Part shown: positions 52,808 through 64,000 of the stretch, one piece after another
How positions within the stretch are numbered: position 1 is the stretch's first letter
How the letters are laid out: every line of letters starts with the position of its first letter
NCBI GenBank assembly: GCA_030280995.1
Contig: JASXTE010000001.1
Coordinates: forward strand, 9,085,001-9,149,000
Direction of reading: 5' to 3'
Origin: Hemileia vastatrix
Taxonomy: Eukaryota; Basidiomycota; Pucciniomycetes; Pucciniales; Zaghouaniaceae
DNA: 64,000 bases
Notes under the pieces: model-generated
The model's database searches: none
What the model was told of the DNA's origin: nothing
Seen by the model: only the letters and a program-made list of their open reading frames with translations
Position numbers and translations under genes: made by a program

Positions 52808-54298
52808 TGTCAGGCTAAGGTCAAGTACAAGGACGTGAACTAGCTTGAATATTCAGTTGTCTAGAAGATTTTAATGGTCCTATATGAATACTGTAGTTTT
52901 AATCCACTAAGTTGTAAAATATAATCAAATATAAAGGTCTCAGTAATATAATTCTCACTATTCTTATATATGGCTTACAATCTTTGTAGTTGGTAGAAAA
53001 ATAGATTATTTAATTCAGATACTATTCAAAAGTCTTATAAAAGTACTAATTGATATGTATTGTAATTTATTTGGTTATATTGGTTGAATTGTAATGATAA
53101 AGAATGAAGAAATACAACCCAAAAATCCTCCTCCTTTTATACACACTGAGTTCCTCAATGATTCCCTTGATGTACCACCCAATACACAGTTAATGACGCC
53201 TCTAAACAACTAATAGACATGCCCATCAACATTCCCAGTAACCCATGACATAATTAGAAGAATAACAACCGCCAAAATCCTGTAATAATAAGGGAAATCC
53301 ATCAAAATTAAAGAAAAAGACAAAAAGAGAGTATATGCCTATAAAACAATAATATTAAAGACTAAAGGAGACTTTTTAAGGTTAATAATAGCTTAATAAT
53401 AAGGGGGATTGACTGTAGAAATAATGGGGCTAATCCTGACATTATACTACGTGAAATTCCCATTCAAAAATAACCAAAATTGACTGAGAAACCACCCAAA
53501 AACTTAAAAAAGAGCGTGAGATGTGGGGTAACTATATGCAGTTCTTGGTAGGCGCTTGCACGGGTAAATCATTGACTAAAATTAGGCGAATTTAAGCGTG
53601 GTGATGAAATAAAGTGCCAAGAGTGAGGTTATTAATGAAATTAGTGCATATAAACAAGGTCAATGCATTATTAATTAAGCTAGGACACTAAATAAGCGCC
53701 TGTCGCCTATTTTAGTGTGTTTCCCCACAGTGGGAGTAGAATGTGGGGTAATTATAGTGTGAAAAAGCTAACTTTGCTAAAAATGAAGCTATTCACACGG
53801 GAAAAAAGCAGGCAGTATGTGGCCAGTACACAGAAGCCATTTCTGGCATAAAAAACACCAAATTTGAAAAGTGTTATTTTTATGCATTTAAATAGCCAAA
53901 TCAATAGTTCTAAATGAGCCCAATTGATCTGTCAAAGCGCAATTTTGATATTCTCAATTTTATAGCGCATATAGTCAACTTTTAAGTGAAATAAAGCGCA
54001 TTTCTTGTTTTTTGCATAAAACAATGAATATAACAGCTTTAAGTGTACTTAAAAATTATGTAGCCTTATACTTAAGGTTCTTAAGATTACCCTAACATAT
54101 TCCAACTTAATATTAAGTACATAAGACCTATAAAAGGTGGATATATGCGTGTATATAAGGTGTTATAATGGCATTTTTTGTGTATTATCATAATTTTACT
54201 TATGTATACTATTTGTGTACTCTTATTTATTATTCCCATGTATAGTTCATGTGTTTAACATTACTTTTTACTCAGTCCTGAAGATATACAGGCTGACA
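52808..54298 (-). repeat. 5' LTR of element A (1491 bp)
   Basis: Same length as the 3' LTR and ~99.6% identical by eye. It carries the promoter by analogy. Repeated agcgc/taagcg motifs near 53695 and 53935-54000 are shared by both LTRs. Confidence 0.95.
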
Positions 54299-54303
54299 GG
54301 GTG

Positions 54304-54754
54304 TATGCGCCTGATATAGGTGTCTATGCTTCTGTAGGTGTTGTGAGTCCACTGATTTCGTCCATATGACCTAAAATAAGTAGAAAAACAAAGGTTATAG
54401 GCTATTAAGGGGCTAAAACCCACTTATATACCTAAATATACATAATATACTGCATATTTTACTGAATATGAGATTTATGTATACATATAAGCTTATGTAT
54501 GTCAATAATTACTTCATATCACTTAAGATAAGTATATTATGACTCCATTAACACCTTAATAAATATTATTAGGCCATGGATAAGCTATTTAAACTATTAT
54601 AAGTTATATAATAGAATAATAATTATATATATATATAATAAAATAATATATATTATTATTTTAACCTTATTTTTAAGATATAAGCTTAATCTACTTAAGG
54701 TTATCTTATTTTAAGCATAAGAAATACTCAGTCCTAAGGATATTTAGGCTGACA
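54304..54754 (-). repeat. 3' LTR of element B, proximal part
   Basis: Continuation of the LTR interrupted by A, from tatgcgcctgatatagg to aggctgaca. Includes an AT-rich stretch (tatatatataataaaataa) also present at 62290-62325. Confidence 0.92.
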
Positions 54755-54870
54755 CTCCCTCACCCCAAAAAAAACAAAAAAAAATGTTAAGACATTTTAA
54801 TTAAAACTAAGGAGTGAAATAAAAAAAAATAAAAAATAATTTTTATAATACATATACTGAATGAACAGTA

Positions 54871-57800
54871 TTATTTAGATTTTAATTTTTTCAAGAGATT
54901 TTTAAGATCAGAGATTTCATTTTCTGGAATCCACTGGTCATATTCACTTGATTTATTTTTAAATCTTAATAGATACTCAACTCCCTTTTCTTTAGTAAGG
55001 TGTCTCTTTTTAAGTATCTTTTCAATTTCTGCCTTTTCAACTATTTCTTCAGGTTGCTGTTTATGCCTTCCTGATCTTCTTGGAAATAGAGCAGTATCAT
55101 TAGAATGGTATGGTTTTATAAGAGAAATAGGAAATACTGGATGTTTTCTATCATAAGGTGCATATAGAATAACCTCAACAGCATTATTACCAACCATCTT
55201 TTTAACTACAAATGGTCCAATGAATGGATCCTTCAATTTAACATTACCATTTAAATTGAAATGTAGCGTTGAAATAAGGACTTCATCACCCTCTTTGAAC
55301 ATTTGTTCTTTATGGGCTTTATCCCATCTTTTCTTTTCATACTCAAAAGCCTTATTTATACATTCTTGAGCATGTTTTCTGCATAATTCCTGCATCTGAA
55401 GAAAAGATTTAGTACCTGGATGGATATCTAATCTAGGTAACTTATTAAGAGTTTTAGCAGGGGTATTAGGTACATAACCCAACCATAACTCAAATGGCTT
55501 TTTGCCAGTGACAGAATGTACTGTACTATTGTATGCAAATTCTAAACCTGGGATAAGGGTTACCCAATCATGTGTGAATTTGTCATTGTCTTTAAAATTA
55601 AGACCAAAAGCACAGTATCTTCTTATCATATCTTCTAAGGTTTGTATCATTCTTTCTGCTAGCCCATCAGTTTGTGGATGGTGTGCTGTAGAAAGTTTTA
55701 ATTGACACCCTGAAACATCCATAAGTGACGTCCAGAACTCAGAAGTAAATTTAGGATCTCTGTCAGAAACTATTGCTTTGGGGAAACCTGCTGTATTTAA
55801 CATTTGTGTCCACCATAAAAAAGCTAAGTCCTTTGCAGAAACCTCTTTGTGGGTAGGAATAAATTTACACATCTTTGTAAATCTATCTACAATTACCCAG
55901 CAGGAGTTATAACTCTTATGCCCTGCTATTGGCAAACCTGTTACAAAGTCCATGTTAATGATTTCCCATGGAGCTTTTGGTTGCTCAATTTGTTGTAATA
56001 AACCAGCTCTTTTTCCTGTTAATTTTTTAGATTTTTGACAAGAATCACATGTTTCAACATATTTCTTAACATCCTCAGACATGTTAATCCACCAAGCTGT
56101 GTTTTTTACTCTGGTTAATGTTTTATGGTAGTCAAAATGACCTGCTAATATATCATCATGACATATACTTAACATTAACTCCTTCATTGAAGGGGGAATT
56201 ACAATTAAATTACTTAATTTTTTCTTGTAATATATAAAACCATCCTCAATGGAAAAATTTCCTTTTTCTAATGCCTCTTTATACTTAATTGGTAATGTTT
56301 TTATTAAAACATTCATTGAAGCATTAGATGGATCATTTAATATTGTAGTTAATTTACTCAAGTCAGGATCTGAATTATAATTATCAAGAATTGATTGCAT
56401 AAATTCATCCTCAAGATCTACAATATAAATGCCATAAATGTTAATAATCTCTGACTCAGGAACATAAGCAGGATTATCATCATTATTAGGCAGAGGTACT
56501 CTAGATAACAGATCTACATTAGAGTGCAAGGTTCCTGCTCTATGTGTAATAGTCATCCGGCCTCTGTATTCTTGTACAGCTAATTGCCATCTAAACATGT
56601 GTCTATTAGGAGTTTTCATGTTTAAGAGTGACTTAACTGCACTACAGTCAGTTATTAGCTCAAATTTTTGGTCTGAAAGGTAATAATGTAGCTTCTCAAG
56701 AGCCCATACTACTGCCAAACATTCAAGTTGAGTAGCACCATATTTCAATTCACCACTTCTCAGAGTATGTGAAATATAGCAGATTACTACTTCTGACATT
56801 TTTCCTTCAATAAGTTGTTTTTGATGCAAAGCAGCACCCAGTCCAATAAAACTTGCATCTGTATATAATACAAAAGGTAATTGGAAATCTGGTAATCCTA
56901 AGATAGGAGCTGTCATTAAACATTCTTTCAACTTATCAAAAGCTTGTTGTCTTTCATTATTCCAAATGAAAGCTTCTGATTTCTTTATCAGTGTGGTCAG
57001 TGGTGCAGCAATTGATTGGTAGTTTTTTATATATTGTCTATAATAACCACACATTCCAAGAAAAGATTGTACATCCTTTACATTTTGAGGAATGCCAATA
57101 TTCTTTATTGCAGCCACTTTATTTTGGTCTACACATATTTGTAAGCCAGATACAATATGACCAAGCACTTTTAAAGATTCAAACCCAAATTTACATTTTT
57201 TCAATGCAAGGGTCATTTTTATTTCATCCATTTTCTGAAATACTTTCCTTAAATGGATTAAGTGTTCATCAAACGTTTTAGAGAACACTATGATGTCATC
57301 AATGTATACCATTAACCATCCCTCAATCATTTCATTATGGAATGTTATATCCATTAAATTCTGAAATACTGATGGAGCATTTTTTGGTACAAATGGCATT
57401 CTGACATACTTATAAATTCCCATGTGTGTTGTTATCAACAAAAAGTTCTGTGAATTCTTTTCAACAGGAATTTGATGGTACCCTTTATTTCCATCTAGGC
57501 AACTTATATATTTAGCACCTTTAAGGGTAGCATGTATAGAGGCAATCCTTGGCAAGGGATAAATATCATCTACTGTAAATGTATTTAATGCTCTATAATC
57601 ACCGCACAGTCTTGCTTTATCTTGTTCATAAGAAATTAGCACTGGTGATATTGCACACTATTTTGGTGTAGTTTCAACCTTCTCAAGAATGTTCATTTTT
57701 AATAACATCTTAATATTATCTTCTATGTCTTTCCTCTTCATTGGTGAAGCAGGGTATGGTTTCTTTTTAAGACTAGCAGGAATATTATCCATATCACAGG

Positions 57801-60737
57801 TTAAACTAATCTTCATTTCATGATCTTTTACAAGGCCAAGTTCATTTGTACCATGTGCAAAAGCCATTGGAAAAGCTTTAATTAATTCCAAAATATTATC
57901 TTTCTCAGTTTTACTTATCTGAGTGCCAAATGATGCTTTTGAAACTTCTGTTTCCAGAAGTTCCATCTCATTGGATTCTCTTCCTTTACACGGGGAATAT
58001 GTTACTGACTCAATGTGTAAGACTGTGTTAAAAGAATTTATTTTAAATTTCCTCTTACCATTCATGCAAATTGTAAAATTGTTATTAGCAGGGTCTAATT
58101 TTACACCAAATTTAGTCAGAATATCATTTCCAATGATAAAACAGTTACTACAGTTAGTATTATCCATTACCACAAAGTCACAAGTTACCCTTACATAACC
58201 ATGTTGGTGTTTAAAGAAAACAGCAGCTTTGTATTTACCAATGGGGTGTAGCACTGATCCAAAACCTCTCCAATTTTTATTTTGAAGTGGTTCAAGCTTA
58301 AACTTATATTCACTATCAATTTTCTGTAATGTATTAGTGGAAACAACAGAACCAGAAGCTCCTGTGTCCAGTACTATATTAACATTTTCACCAGAAATGA
58401 TAGCTGGAACAGTGATAGGTGTCATTCTAAAGTTATCAGCTTGTATATCCTTAATGATTTCAGCATCCTCAAAATTCATTAAAGATTCATTTGAGTCCAT
58501 ATTTAATATTGGATTTTCAAAGATGGACAAATCATCTTCCAACATACAGACTTCATTTTCATCACTATATGAGATATTGCTGTCATAATCACTTGATTCT
58601 TTACTTTTTTCAGTTTCAGTTTCAGATTCACGTTGATTTTCAACAATATTTATGTTTTTCTCACATTTGTGACCTTTGACCCAAGGTTTGTTACACTTAT
58701 AACAAGTATTTGTTTCATACTTCTTAGGTACTACAGGTGCAGTAGGTTTTTTCTGCTTCTCCTGAAGTGTTTTTGAATTATGAGTTTTTACAGGTTCAAC
58801 ATTTTGTTTATAAGTGGAATACCTTGATTCATACTTATGGTTTAATAATATTTCATTGCAAATATTAATAAAGTCAGAATATTCAGTAACATTTAATGTT
58901 CTAGCTACAACAATGTCTCTGACAGATATAGGTAATTTATATATTATCTTATCTTTCCATAAGTTAAAATCCATATGAGGCTCAATGGCTTTTAATATTT
59001 TGTTTAAATTAATTAAAAATACCATAGGTTTGTCACCATTCAACGGATTATACCTAGTCTTCTCATAAAGTCTCTGCTGAGTAAGCCTGAATTTAGAACC
59101 TCCAAATTGTTTTTCAATAAGTTGTTTCCATTCAGCCCAAGAGTAGTCTCTACCCTCACTTAAGACAGCTTCAAACCATAATAAAGCAACATCCTTAAAT
59201 AAGGAAATTAATTTTGATGTTATCTCTTCATCTGGTAACTTATATGAGAATTTCAAGTTGTCAATTCTTTGAATAAAATGTTGCCAATCAGAGCTGGCTT
59301 CCCCATCATAAGTTGGGTACTGATCTATCTTAGGCCAGTTTTTCTGATTGGATTTTATCTCACAAATCTTAGGTAAATTCAACAACTCATTCACTTTTGA
59401 TAAATGGTCTTGTATTTCTTCCTGCACGGATTTGTGACTTACATTTTCAGATTTGACACTACCACCAGATGGTTTTAATTTTGGTGGTATAGGGAAGGAA
59501 TGAGATTCACTTTTGCCAATGAAAGGATTATTATTATATTGATTATACTTATGATTATCCTGGTTCATTAGTAGATTGGCAGTTTCAATCTCAACTTTAG
59601 TTAATCTTTGTAGCAACTCAGAGACACTTTGATTTGTCTGGGAAAAAGATAACTTTGTTCTTGATTCAGTTTTTAATAAATGTGTTTCATATAATTTTTC
59701 TAACTCAAAGAATTTGTTTGAAAGGTCATTATATTTATTACTCAATGAATCATATTTAAGAGTTAGAGACAAATGTTCTTTCTCTAATTCTTTGTTACGT
59801 GTTGCTAATTGAGAAATGTTTAATGTCAAGGATGAAATTGTATCACTAGTGAGCTTAACTGTCTGTTCCTCACAATCAGTCATTCTATTCCACAATGCTG
59901 AAACAATTCTATGGACAGTTGGATTATTGTTAAAATATTCCATGTCTTCCCTTTCAATTCTCTCACTCTCCTGTGAACTTCTCATCTCACTAGTAGGTGG
60001 TTGCAACTGAGGGTTAACTGTATTATCATTGTAAATAGTACTGTTATTGTGGACAAAAGACAAGTCAGGTGTATCTACTCTAAAACCTAAATTTCTTAAA
60101 TTCTCCTCTATTTTTTGCACAGATTTAACATCAATAGAATTACCTATATTGTAATTATCAGTATTATTTTCAATCTGAGAAGGTAATATACTTACCAAGG
60201 GATGGTTGCCAGTCCTGATTTTTGGCGCTTTTTTCTTTGTAAGGGTGAGCTGAGGAAGTTAGATGAGGTGGTGGATCCCTGTTGCAACTGTGGCTTGTCC
60301 ACTGTTGATGAAACCAGTCCCATTTCCATTTGTCTACCAGGATTTTCTCCTGGGAGTGAGTTGACCCACCTTGGATAGGGTGTTGCTGATTTGACTGACT
60401 GGGCTGGCCTCCCTTTAATTCTGCCAATGCCTGATTCATCTGCTGAAACCCTACCTTGCAATTGTTTTGCAAAAGCTCTACCTCTTTGAACATGAGTGAT
60501 TTTGATTCCTCCAGCTTCAGAACCTGTTTGGCCAGGTGGGACAGTTGATCCTGAAGAGGAGGAGACGTCTTTTTTATAGTTATCTTTTTTAAGAGGGCTT
60601 CCTTTTCCTCTATACTCATGCTTTCTGCCTGGGGGTACTGTTGACCCTCCATGGTGATGTCCTGGAAAGTTTTTGTTAGCTTTAGACCTGGTATTATAAG
60701 CAGGCTTTTCACTTACTATGTCCTGGGGAGCACTCAT
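54871..60737 (-). pseudogene. Ty3/gypsy gag-pol of element B: three exons, one premature TAG
   Basis: Exons 60737-60717, 60661-60196 and 60143-54871. Introns of 55 nt (gtaagt, branch gctaac, tttccag) and 52 nt (gtaagt, branch ctgat, atatag) join in frame (phases 0 and 1). Exon 2 encodes the conserved coiled-coil start (MEGQ, MSIEEKEALLKK, KWKWDW). Exon 3 has gag, zinc knuckle CYKCNKPWVKGHKC, protease LDTGASGSVV, RT with YIDD, RNase H, integrase (NMDFVTG, SDRDPKF, DGLAERM) and chromodomain. A TAG at 57660-57658 replaces the tyrosine found in A (TTPKYC), just before the RT core. Otherwise open, so the copy died recently. Confidence 0.88.
60192..60737 (-). other. Overlapping frame of element B, open when intron 1 is retained
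   Basis: 181 codons from the same ATG, ending at a TAA that overlaps the second donor. Its first ~30 codons resemble the A frame (DIVSxKxxYN.R), mostly because they lie in the intron and next to it. The rest is Ser/Gly/Lys-rich. In A the equivalent frame is also open and runs on into pol. Whether it is translated is unknown. Confidence 0.4.
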
Positions 60738-61246
60738 ATTGTTAAGAATGACAATATTTTACGTCTACAAAAGGAAAAACTCTATGGAATTAGTAGAAAA
60801 AAGATATTAGCAATTATGTTACTAATAAAAAAGCAATGGAGCTTACCCTGAATTTATATCTTTATTTATTTAAATAAAATGTAAGAAAAATACGAAAAAA
60901 TCTGTTAAAAATATAATAATAAGTTCAACTAGAACTTTATAAGGGTGAATAAGTAGCTTACCAAGCTTTAACCAAATACCAATTTAATTGGGTGTTATAT
61001 TGGTGTCCAAATACCAAGTAAAATTGGGTTTATATTGGATACAGTTACTACTGTAAATACCTAATTTTTATGATAAAAAATTAGTACAATTATTTTAAGG
61101 GTTATTTTCCGCAATCACTGAATTATGATGACCCACTAATATGCAACAGACCCAAATATTTGGTTATTTTGAGCTGTACTAAAGTAAAAATCACGTCCCA
61201 AGGCTTATACTAAATAATAAGTAAAATATAAGGAAAGACCCCCAAT
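60738..61246 (-). promoter_or_regulatory. 5' leader and primer-site region of element B
   Basis: 509 nt noncoding. Coding-strand sequence after the LTR is attgggggtctttcc, the same layout as in A with substitutions. Confidence 0.5.
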
Positions 61247-62421
61247 TGTCAGTATAGTCTAGTATATAAGTATGATATAACAGTGTTTATTTATGGTCCT
61301 ACTACTTATTTATAAATTATTTAGTGATTAAACCTGAGGGGAAGAATAATAAAATAGTTATACTCAAATAAAACTCACAATACTTGGATTTAAATGCATG
61401 CTAGTGGTGGAAAATAGATGAATAAAATATAGTTATAGCTTATATAAAGATAAAATCAATTTATAGTGGCTTTATAATATATTTCTAAAGGTTAATAATT
61501 GTATATTAGTGTTTGTTGGAGTTGTAGTTATTGAATGATGATAAATAACCATCAATATCCCTTCTTACTTATACCCAAATCCACTGGAGTGCACAGACCT
61601 TCAATCCAGATGATGTCACTGCTATCCCCGGAAATTACAGCACTGTGAGGGCCATCACCTCCCCATGGCGTCCACTTCAAGCAGTTTCAACATCCAGACC
61701 TCCAGTAAGGACTCTCCATCACTATTAATAATAACACTGATCCATACCATAAATAGAAAACCCAGATAAAAGCGGATACCATAAAGAAACAGGTAAAATA
61801 AACAATCAAAAAGAGATTTAATGAAACTAAAAGCATATAAAGGAAACAATTAAAATGTCCAAGCCCCCAATAACATCCCCAAGCATCCAAATTAACCCAG
61901 AAACATCCTTCCAACCCATAAATCCGTGAATAACCATCCAAGGAAGTAATTTAGTTGTCCAAACTGGGTGTATGTGCCTGATATAGGTGTCTATGCTTCT
62001 GTAGGCGTTGTGAGTCCACTGATTTCGTCCATATGACCTAAAATAAGCAGAAAAACAAAGGTTATAGGCTATTAAGGGGCTAAAACCCACTTATATACCT
62101 AAATATACATAATATACTGCATATTTTACTGAATATGAGATTTATATATACATATAAGCTTATGTATGTCAATAATTACTTCATATCACTTAAGATAAGT
62201 ATATTATGACTCCATTAACACCTTAATAAATATTATTAGGCCATGGATAAGCTATTTAAACTATTATAAGTTATATAATAGAATAATAATTATATATATA
62301 TATAATAAAATAATATATATTATTATTTTAACCTTATTTTTAAGATATAAGCTTAATATACTTAAGGTTATTTTATTTTAAGCATAAGAAATACTCAGTC
62401 CTAAGTATATTTAGGCTGACA
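61247..62421 (-). repeat. 5' LTR of element B (1175 bp)
   Basis: TGTCAGTATAG...TTAGGCTGACA. Intact counterpart of the interrupted 3' LTR; shows the empty target (ccaaactgggtgtatgtgcc) for element A. Confidence 0.95.
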
Positions 62422-62426
62422 AATAC

Positions 62427-64000
62427 CCTTGCTTTCAAAATTTCAAAAACCTACTAATGTACAAACTGAACCTGTTACAGCCTTGTGTATTCTTCATGTC
62501 ACCCATTTGCACAAACATGTTTCTGACCATCAGTGAAAGAATTTCTTGAAGGTAATAATATAGAATTAAAGGTTTAAACAAGTATCTTGTTAACCAGTCC
62601 ACAAATTATATGATGTGGTGAAAAATGATTCTTTATAATACACAAAAGATATGCAGGTATACATATAATACCTAGATCATATGAATTTTTAGTGTCCTTC
62701 TCAACAATGGACCATTGTTCAGGAGGACACTTTAGGCAATGTGTAAGTAGATGGCATGAGTTTTTCTAAAGGCCATGGTATTTAATCCTTGTTTAAAAAC
62801 AAAATTGAAGGTTTAACATACTTTTCATAAATAAACTTGAAGGATGGTCTGTTGCTGAGAATGACACTTTTATGATGCATATCATCTAGGTATTGTATAT
62901 AACCACTTTATCTTTAAAAATTATAAAATTGTCTTTCTCAGTGATAGACTATTTTTCAAGTGAACACTTTAGGTATTGTAAATGATATGATCTCTTTTAA
63001 AAGCCTTGGTACTTTAAAATTGGTTAAACATTAAATTGAAGTTGTTCTAGACTTGGTAAAAGTGTCCTTCTGATAGATGGTCCAACACTCAGAAGGACAC
63101 TTTTATAATGCATAAAAGATAGATATGTATAAATATAATACCAAGATGATATGCATTATAAAAGTGTCCTTCTGAACGACAGTCCAACACTCAGAAGGAC
63201 ACTTTTAACCAAGTCTGTAACACCTTCACTTTTATGGTTAGCCAAAAATCAAATACCATGGACATTAGCAAACCCCTTACCACCATATTTCACAGAACCC
63301 AAAGTGTTTACCTGGCAAATTTCTTTTGCTGAGAAGGACACTTTAATAATTACCACTACCCAAATTTCACAGACTTATACCCTTACTGATATGCTTTATA
63401 AAAGTATCTTTCTTAGAATCAGCCAATGCTCAGAAGGACAATCGGTGCCATGTAAATCCATATACCACTGTTTCTTTTTAATTGTATTCAAAATATTAAG
63501 CCCATATTGGAAAAATGGATTTAATTAAATTATCATTACTCAAGGTAAAACATTCTGGCCAATTCCTTTGGAGCACAAAATAATACTACCTCAAAAAATA
63601 ATAATATAATGGAAAGCATATTGCAACACACAATTATAATTAAAAACATAGCATTAAGCCATTGAATATATGAAAAGCAAGAATAATATTTTCTTAACAT
63701 ATAATAAATATATTAAACTTCCAAATATCCTTTTATTATTATGATCAAAGTATAGCATTCTACCAGTTTCATTTGACACACAAGATTCAACAATACCCCA
63801 ATAATAGATAATAAACTGGTAAGGATAAGCTCATTATATTATTATTATGAAAAGATAAATATTATCCCATACATGTTTGGAAACTGTGATATCTGAATTT
63901 TCTTCACTTAGTTCAATAACATATAATTATTTAGGAAAATCTTAGGAGTTGTAAAATAATAATTCTTCAACATTCTTCACATTTGTATTTTAAATAATTT
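62427..64000. repeat. Macrosatellite array, right part, continuing beyond the window
   Basis: Resumes exactly where 43952 stopped. Contains the hairpin modules (for example 63158-63208, aaaagtgtccttctga ... tcagaaggacacttt) and landmarks at 63448 and 63820, one unit after those at 43340 and 43705 when B is removed. Confidence 0.85.

Larger units (their letters stand above)
44679..54298 (-). mobile_element. Ty3/gypsy chromovirus element A, young and nearly intact
   Basis: 9620 bp, inserted in the 3' LTR of element B; target duplication GGGTG (44674-44678 and 54299-54303), and the other B LTR shows the empty site actgggtgtatg. LTRs are 1491 bp each and differ at only about six positions by eye, indicating recent insertion. 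The gag-pol frame is fully open. Confidence 0.96.
43953..62421 (-). mobile_element. Ty3/gypsy chromovirus element B
   Basis: Inserted in the satellite with target duplication AATAC (43948-43952 and 62422-62426). LTRs at 61247-62421 (5') and 43953-44678 plus 54304-54754 (3', interrupted by element A). Begins TGTCAG and ends CTGACA. Polypurine tract gtgagggag at 54755-54764. One intron-containing gag-pol gene with a single nonsense codon. Confidence 0.95.

Noticed and set aside
57658..57660. Programmed readthrough at the TAG in element B
   Set aside because: The related element A has tyrosine there and needs no readthrough; a chance mutation is simpler.
1..64000. tRNA, rRNA or other structured RNA genes
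   Set aside because: I saw no stretch with tRNA-like box A/B spacing or rRNA similarity; a covariance search would be needed to exclude them fully.

Overview
The window is eukaryotic and very AT-rich, and it consists almost entirely of transposable elements and other repeats. It looks fungal, most likely a basidiomycete, and a repeat-rich rust (Pucciniales) is my best guess. The reasons are: several independent GT-AG introns of 52-75 nt with CTAAC- or CTGAT-like branch sites; chromodomain Ty3 elements; a PIF/Harbinger-like transposon with a SANT-like partner gene and a TET/JBP-type oxygenase gene; CGA-to-TGA decay in old copies; and one small gene that resembles a fungal-specific family. The species assignment is inference.

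Left third (1-25,180). A decayed Ty3 element 'C' (871-5573, + strand) is interrupted by a Harbinger copy 'H3' (192-870), a solo LTR (1825-2893) and a 200-bp MITE (4178-4377). Next come interlaced inverted repeats (6000-8490) and two CACTA-type MITEs (7805-8065, 8947-9185). Two large PIF/Harbinger-like elements follow in the same orientation: decayed 'H2' (9893-16186) and better preserved 'H1' (17047-24975). Their gene plan is a SANT-like gene on +, a TET/JBP-like 2OG-Fe(II) oxygenase on -, and a DDE transposase on -. In H1 the transposase is open, the SANT gene has one TGA and the oxygenase has several stops. Related ~200-bp MITEs (M1-M6) share the terminus AGGGGGTATC and a 3-bp ATT/AAT target duplication, so the H transposase is a plausible source of their mobility.

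Middle (25,180-37,930). A less repetitive island holds one probable host gene (26775-27543, -) and several small inverted-repeat elements. Then comes a three-level nest: a Ty1/copia element (30541-35718) inside an 849-bp foldback element (29736-35767, 8-bp target duplication) inside a 200-bp MITE (29564-35803). After it lie a mariner-type non-autonomous element, another MITE and a long T-rich tract.

Right third (37,930-64,000). A ~1.6-kb tandem repeat (at least four units) built of AAGTGTCCTTCT/AGAAGGACACTT hairpin modules is interrupted by Ty3 element 'B' (43953-62421, -), whose 3' LTR is itself interrupted by the young Ty3 element 'A' (44679-54298, -). A and B share a gag-pol gene layout with two short spliceosomal introns near the 5' end. 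This shared layout and the oxygenase-carrying Harbinger elements are the most interesting content of the window.
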